From contig NZ_SJRW01000001.1 of the NCBI RefSeq assembly GCF_004352825.1, forward strand, positions 1,240,001 through 1,304,000: a stretch of DNA of 64,000 bases, given 5' to 3'. The notes beneath the pieces are model-generated. The model was not told the DNA's origin, did no database searches, and worked only from the letters and a program-made list of their open reading frames with translations. Position numbers and translations under genes: made by a program. This stretch comes from Luteimonas arsenica (GTDB taxonomy: Bacteria > Pseudomonadota > Gammaproteobacteria > Xanthomonadales > Xanthomonadaceae). Below are positions 59,757 through 64,000 of the stretch, piece after piece (position 1 is the first letter of the stretch; each line of letters begins with the position of its first letter).

Positions 59757-59785
59757 ATTCTAGCTCGCAGGCCAGTTCCGGGCAA
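59757..59785 (-). promoter_or_regulatory. Sigma-70-type promoter for rpsB
   Basis: On the minus strand TTGCCC (59785-59780) and TAGAAT (59762-59757) are separated by exactly 17 bases, matching the consensus at 4/6 and 5/6. Predicted transcription start near 59,750. It is the best promoter match in the window and lies in front of a highly expressed gene. Confidence 0.6.
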
Positions 59786-59827
59786 GAACCGGGCCCGGAG
59801 GCCACCGGATCGGCGATAATGGCCGCC

Positions 59828-60607
59828 ATGATCACGCCCAAGACCCCCGAACAGATCGAGAAGATGCGCATCGCCGGCCGCCTGGCCGCCGAGGTCCTGC
59901 AGGTCGTCGCCCCGCACGTGAAGCCGGGCGTCAGCACCGAGGAGCTCGACCGCATCTGCCACGAGCACATCGTCAACGTGCAGCAGGCCACGCCGGCCAA
60001 CGTCGGCTACAAGGGCTATCCCAAGGCCACCTGCATCTCGGTCAACAACGTCATCTGCCACGGCATCCCGAACGAGGCCAAGATCCTGAAGGACGGCGAC
60101 ATCGTCAATATCGACGTCACCGTCATCAAGGACGGCTGGCACGGCGACACCAGTCGCATGTACTTCGCCGGCACGCCGTCGGTGATGGCGAAGCGTCTGG
60201 TGGAAGTGACCCGCGAGGCCATGTTCCGCGGAATCCGCGCGGTGAAGCCGGGCGCGACGCTCGGCGACGTGGGCCATGCCATCCAGAGCTATGCCGAAGC
60301 CGAGCGTTTCAGCGTGGTGCGCGAGTACTGCGGCCACGGCATCGGCCGCGTGTACCACGAGGAGCCGCAGGTGCTGCACTACGGCCGCCCGGGCGAGGGC
60401 CTGGTGCTGGAGGAGGGCATGACCTTCACCATCGAGCCGATGATCAACGAGGGCACGCGCCACACTCGCCTGCTGCCCGACGGCTGGACCGTGGTCACCA
60501 AGGACCGCAAGCTTTCGGCGCAGTGGGAGCACATGATCGCGGTGACCGCCGACGGCGCTGACGTCCTTACGCGCGTGCCCGGCGACGACAACGACAGCTA
60601 CCTCTGA
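59828..60607 (+). CDS. map: Methionine aminopeptidase, type I
   Basis: A 259-residue enzyme removing the initiator Met. Metal ligands are in [18 protein letters not shown] (two Asp), [13 protein letters not shown] (His), FTIEPMI (Glu) and SAQWEHM (Glu). ATG 59828 gives the standard N-terminus; ATG 59819 is in frame. GATAAT at 59815-59820 lies so close that a leaderless mRNA is possible. Divergent from rpsB, the classical arrangement; co-directional with glnD. Confidence 0.97.
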   Translation: MITPKTPEQIEKMRIAGRLAAEVLQVVAPHVKPGVSTEELDRICHEHIVNVQQATPANVGYKGYPKATCISVNNVICHGIPNEAKILKDGDIVNIDVTVIKDGWHGDTSRMYFAGTPSVMAKRLVEVTREAMFRGIRAVKPGATLGDVGHAIQSYAEAERFSVVREYCGHGIGRVYHEEPQVLHYGRPGEGLVLEEGMTFTIEPMINEGTRHTRLLPDGWTVVTKDRKLSAQWEHMIAVTADGADVLTRVPGDDNDSYL

Positions 60608-60608
60608 C

Positions 60609-63254
60609 GTGGACGCGGCCGCGCCCCCCGACGCGCCCGGCCGCAGCGACGACGCCGGCGATGCCGGCGACGCGGCCTGGGTGCAGGCTAGCCGGGACGC
60701 ATTGGCCGCGGCGGACGCGGCGCTGGCCGCACGCTTCGACCGCGGCGAGGACGCCGGCCGGCTGGCCGTGGAGCGCGCGCGCGCGGTGGACGCGATGGTC
60801 GCCGGCGCCTGGCGGCGCTGTTTCCCGCAGCCGGCGGGGCTGGCCCTGTTCGCGGTCGGCGGCTACGGCCGCGGCGAGCTGTTCCCGCACTCCGACATCG
60901 ACCTGCTGGTGCTGTCCGATGAAGATCCCGGCATGGCGGCGGGTTCCGCGCTGTCGCGCCTGTTCGCCCTGCTCTGGGACTGCGGCCTGCCGGTCAGCCA
61001 TTCGGTGCGCAGCGCGGCGCAGTGCACGGAGGTTGCTGCCGAGGACCTGACGGTGATGACGGCGCTGCTCGATGCGCGCCCGATCGCGGCCGATGATGTC
61101 GCGCGCGCGGCGCTGGCGCGCGCGATCGCGCCCGATCGCGCCTGGCCTGCGCGCGACTTCTTCCTGGCCAAGGCGAAGGAGCAGGAGCAGCGGCACGCGC
61201 GCTTCGGCGACACCTCCGACAACCTCGAGCCGAATCTGAAGGACGGCCCCGGCGGCCTGCGCGACCTGCAGACCCTGGGCTGGATGGCGCGCCGCGCCTT
61301 CGGCACCCATGAACTCGATCCGCTGGTGGCCCTGGGCCACGTCGGCGCCGATGAGGCGGCGGCCCTGGAGCGCGAGCGCCTGGCCCTGGCACGGCTGCGC
61401 TACGGCCTGCATCTGGTGGCGGGCCGCGGCGAGGACCGCCTCCGCTTCGACCACCAGAAGCCCCTGGCCGAGCGCCTGGGCTATGCCGACGACGCCCGCA
61501 ACCTCGGCGTCGAGCAGATGATGCAGGGCTTTTACCGCAGCGCGGCGGTGGTGCGCCGCATCGGCGACCGCCTGCAGCAGCGCTTCGAGGAGCATTTCGA
61601 CGGCGCCGCGGTGCCGGAACCGGTCGACGAACGCTTCGAACTGCGTCGCGGCTACCTGGCCGCGCGCGACCACGGCTGGCCGCATGGCGACGTGGGCGAG
61701 GTGTTCTCGCTGTTCGCCGCCTGGGCGCAGCTGGGCGAGCTGCGCGGCCTGCACACGCACACCGCGCGCGCCCTGGCCGAAGCGCTGGATGCGCTTTCGC
61801 CATACACCGCGGCCGGCGACGCGCAGCGCGCCGCCTTCCTCGACCTGCTGCGCGGGCCCTCGCCGGTGCGCAGCCTGGAGCGCATGGCACGGCTGGGCGT
61901 GCTCGGGCGCTGGATCCCGGCCTTTGCGCAGGTGTCGGGGCGGATGCAGTTCGACCTGTTCCACGTCTACACCGTCGACCAGCACACGCTGGCGGTGCTG
62001 CGCAACCTGGCCTCGTTCGCGACCGGCGAGCCCGACGAGCGCTTTTCGCGCACGCACGAAGTCTGGCCGGGGCTGCGAAAGCCGGAGCTGCTGCTGCTGG
62101 CCGGCCTGTTCCACGACATCGCCAAGGGCCGTGGCGGCGACCATTCCGAACTCGGCGCGGTCGACGCGCGAGCCTTCTGCGAGGCCCACGGCCTGGGCGA
62201 GGCCGACACCGCCCTGGTCGAGTGGCTGGTGCTGCGCCACCTGCTGATGTCGGTGACCGCGCAGAAGCAGGACATCGCCGATCCGGCGGTGATCCACCGC
62301 TTTGCCACCGAGGTCGCCGACCGCGAGCGCCTGGACTATCTGTACCTGCTGACCTGCGCCGACATCGCCGGCACCTCGCCCAAGCTCTGGAACGCGTGGA
62401 AGGACCGGCTGCTGGCCGACCTGCGCGATGCCACCCGGCTGGCGCTGCGCCGCGGGCTGGAACATCCGGTGGCCGCCGCCGAGCGCATTGCCGAAGCTCG
62501 CTTCGCGGTGGCGGCGATGCTGGCCGGCGAAGGCATCGATGCCGCCGCCACCGAGGTCCTGCTGGACCGGTTCCCGGCCGCCAGTTTCCTGCGTGCCCGC
62601 CCGGAGCAGGTCGCATGGCAGGCCCGGGCCCTGCACGAGGCCACCGGCGAGGATCCGGAGCGGATGGTGGTCAAGGTGCGCCTGGTCGCGCCCGGCAGCG
62701 CGGCGATGGAGGTGTTCGTCCACGGCCCCGACCGCGACGGCCTGTTCGCGGCGATCGTGGTGACGCTGGACCGGCTGGGGCTGGCGATCCAGCAGGCGCG
62801 CGTGCTCGACGGCCCCGGCGGCGCGGTATTCGACAGCTTCCAGGTGCTGCCCGGTGACAGCCGCGCCGACTGCGACCCGCAGGTGGTGGCGCGCAAGCTG
62901 GCCGCGGTGCTCGCCGGGCCGCTGGATCGCGTGCGCCCGGCGCAGCGCACGCAGCCGCGGCACTTGCGCCATTTTCGCATCGTGCCCCAGGTCGGTTTCG
63001 ACACCAGCGGCGACGGCACCGCCACGGTGCTGAGCCTGGTGAGCACCGACCGGCCCGGCCTGCTGGCCGACGTCGCACACGTGCTGCGCAGCGAGGGCCT
63101 GCGCGTGCACGACGCGCGCATCGCGACCTTCGGCGCCCGTGCCGAGGACGTGTTCCGGGTGACCGGTGAAGACAAGCAACCGCTCGGCGAGGCGGCGTGC
63201 GCGAGGCTGCGCGACGCCCTGCTGGCAAGGATCGATGGAGAAGCACAACGATGA
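60609..63254 (+). CDS. glnD: [Protein-PII] uridylyltransferase/uridylyl-removing enzyme
   Basis: An 881-residue nitrogen sensor that adds UMP to PII when glutamine is low and removes it when high. Nucleotidyltransferase domain with GGYGRGELFPHSDID (about 84-98; Asp96, Asp98), PII-UTase linker, HD domain with FHDIAKGRGGDHS (His502-Asp503), and two C-terminal ACT domains (from about 690 and 798). GTG start one base after the map stop. Overlaps dapD by 4 bp. No PII gene is in the window. Confidence 0.97.
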   Translation: MDAAAPPDAPGRSDDAGDAGDAAWVQASRDALAAADAALAARFDRGEDAGRLAVERARAVDAMVAGAWRRCFPQPAGLALFAVGGYGRGELFPHSDIDLLVLSDEDPGMAAGSALSRLFALLWDCGLPVSHSVRSAAQCTEVAAEDLTVMTALLDARPIAADDVARAALARAIAPDRAWPARDFFLAKAKEQEQRHARFGDTSDNLEPNLKDGPGGLRDLQTLGWMARRAFGTHELDPLVALGHVGADEAAALERERLALARLRYGLHLVAGRGEDRLRFDHQKPLAERLGYADDARNLGVEQMMQGFYRSAAVVRRIGDRLQQRFEEHFDGAAVPEPVDERFELRRGYLAARDHGWPHGDVGEVFSLFAAWAQLGELRGLHTHTARALAEALDALSPYTAAGDAQRAAFLDLLRGPSPVRSLERMARLGVLGRWIPAFAQVSGRMQFDLFHVYTVDQHTLAVLRNLASFATGEPDERFSRTHEVWPGLRKPELLLLAGLFHDIAKGRGGDHSELGAVDARAFCEAHGLGEADTALVEWLVLRHLLMSVTAQKQDIADPAVIHRFATEVADRERLDYLYLLTCADIAGTSPKLWNAWKDRLLADLRDATRLALRRGLEHPVAAAERIAEARFAVAAMLAGEGIDAAATEVLLDRFPAASFLRARPEQVAWQARALHEATGEDPERMVVKVRLVAPGSAAMEVFVHGPDRDGLFAAIVVTLDRLGLAIQQARVLDGPGGAVFDSFQVLPGDSRADCDPQVVARKLAAVLAGPLDRVRPAQRTQPRHLRHFRIVPQVGFDTSGDGTATVLSLVSTDRPGLLADVAHVLRSEGLRVHDARIATFGARAEDVFRVTGEDKQPLGEAACARLRDALLARIDGEAQR

Positions 63255-64000
63255 GTACCGGCAAGAAGGTGGCGGCGAAGAAGGTTGTCGCGAAGAAGGC
63301 GGCCACGAAGAAGACCGCCGCCACAAAAGGGGGGGCGAAGAAGGCGCCAGCGAAGAAGGCCGCGGTGACGAAGGTGGCCGCGAAGAACGTTTCCGCGGTG
63401 AAGCCTGCGACGAAGCTGGCGAAGAAGCCCGCGGTGAAGCTGCCGGCCTCTCCGAAGCCGGCGGATGCCGACCGCGAACTCGCCTTCATGATCGACAGCG
63501 CCTGGGAGCGCCGTTCGATGCTGACGCCGGAGGAGATCGAAGGCTCCACCCGGCCCCTGGTCGAGCAGGCGATCGAGGGCCTGGAGGCCGGCCGCCTGCG
63601 CGTGGCCGAGCCCGATGGCGCCGGCGGCTGGATCGTCAACGAATGGTTGAAGAAGGCGGTGCTGCTGTACTTCCGCGTGCAGGAGATGGAGGCCGGCGAG
63701 CAGTATCCGGCGCCGTACTGGGACAAGATCCCGATGCGCTTCGCCGACTTCGACGAAGCCGCCTTCCGCAAGCTCGGCGCGCGCGTGCTTCCGGGCGCGA
63801 TCGCACGCCGCGGCGCCTACATCGGCCGTGACGTGGTGCTGATGCCGTCGTTCGTGAACATCGGCGCGTGGATCGGCGAGGGCACCATGGTCGATACCTG
63901 GGCCACGGTCGGCTCCTGCGCCCAGGTCGGCAGGCACTGCCACATCTCCGGCGGCGCCGGCATCGGCGGCGTGCTGGAGCCGCTGCAGGCCGCGCCGACG
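63251..64000 (+). CDS. dapD: Tetrahydrodipicolinate N-succinyltransferase DapD with a Lys/Ala-rich N-terminal extension (partial)
   Basis: A frame open to the window end (250 residues seen). From residue about 76 it is DapD: FMIDSAWERRSMLTPEEI, NEWLKKAVLLYFRVQEME, VLMPSFVNIGAWIGEGTMVDTWATVGSCAQVG, then SGGAGIGGVLEPLQAAPT, the left-handed beta-helix that succinylates tetrahydrodipicolinate on the way to lysine and meso-DAP. Residues 1-75 are foreign to typical DapD: 21 Lys with Ala, Val, Pro and Thr in AAKK/AKKA repeats like histone H1 or AlgP tails. The ATG overlaps the glnD stop (ATGA) with GGAG ten bases ahead. An internal ATG (63,488) would leave a near-normal enzyme but has no Shine-Dalgarno. 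Confidence 0.93.
   Translation, partial: MSTGKKVAAKKVVAKKAATKKTAATKGGAKKAPAKKAAVTKVAAKNVSAVKPATKLAKKPAVKLPASPKPADADRELAFMIDSAWERRSMLTPEEIEGSTRPLVEQAIEGLEAGRLRVAEPDGAGGWIVNEWLKKAVLLYFRVQEMEAGEQYPAPYWDKIPMRFADFDEAAFRKLGARVLPGAIARRGAYIGRDVVLMPSFVNIGAWIGEGTMVDTWATVGSCAQVGRHCHISGGAGIGGVLEPLQAAPT

Noticed and set aside
60567-63326. 919-residue open frame antisense to glnD
   Set aside because: Shadow of glnD by codon-position GC bias, no recognisable domain.
63251-63480. Separate H1-like gene ending before dapD by a frameshift
   Set aside because: The frame runs through without stop or shift into the DapD core, so this is one protein as sequenced.

Overview
The window is a high-GC chromosomal stretch from a gammaproteobacterium, most likely family Lysobacteraceae (Xanthomonadaceae), of the Lysobacter/Luteimonas type. 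This rests on gene order and on protein wording such as the N-terminus and TTG start of RsfS; no rRNA or species marker is present, so the genus is an inference. Almost all of it is coding, with frequent GTG/TTG starts and many 1-11 bp overlaps. I see no insertion sequence, prophage, CRISPR array, tRNA or rRNA.

Left part (1-14,000): two M13 zinc metallopeptidases in tandem, a CPA2-type cation/proton antiporter with a TrkA-N domain, the DEAD-box helicase RhlE, a membrane Ser/Thr kinase fused to a formylglycine-type (FGE/SUMF) domain, a cnoX-hotdog pair, a DUF998 membrane protein and a CHASE3-GAF-GGDEF diguanylate cyclase. Next comes leuS ... lptE-holA-nadD-rsfS-rlmH (14,028-22,231). Here an opposite-strand cassette of an LtaS-type sulfatase and a small lipoprotein is lodged between leuS and lptE. 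Then a TonB-type protein, a SIMPL protein and maf-rng-yhdP-tldD-(yjgA)-pmbA (22,244-33,525).

Right part: DUF4870, then on the minus strand ispA, xseB, tilS, accA and dnaE. An inserted sensor block (DUF1232 protein, membrane winged-helix/TPR regulator, 48-residue protein) separates dnaE from rnhB. The classical envelope and translation block follows, read on the minus strand as rpsB-tsf / pyrH-(CDF transporter)-frr-uppS-cdsA-dxr-rseP-bamA-lpxD-fabZ-lpxA-lpxB-rnhB. Divergent from rpsB are map, glnD and dapD, with dapD cut by the window edge.

Functionally the window links outer-membrane building (lptE, bamA, lpxA/B/D, rseP, uppS, cdsA, ispA, dxr, yhdP), translation (leuS, rpsB, tsf, frr, map, rsfS, rlmH, tilS), replication and repair (dnaE, holA, rnhB, xseB) and nitrogen/lysine metabolism (glnD, dapD). 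The most unusual items are the histone-H1-like Lys/Ala tail on DapD, the 48-residue gene behind a strong Shine-Dalgarno, the sulfatase/lipoprotein cassette, the kinase-FGE fusion, and hairpins that enclose both stop codons of convergent gene pairs.
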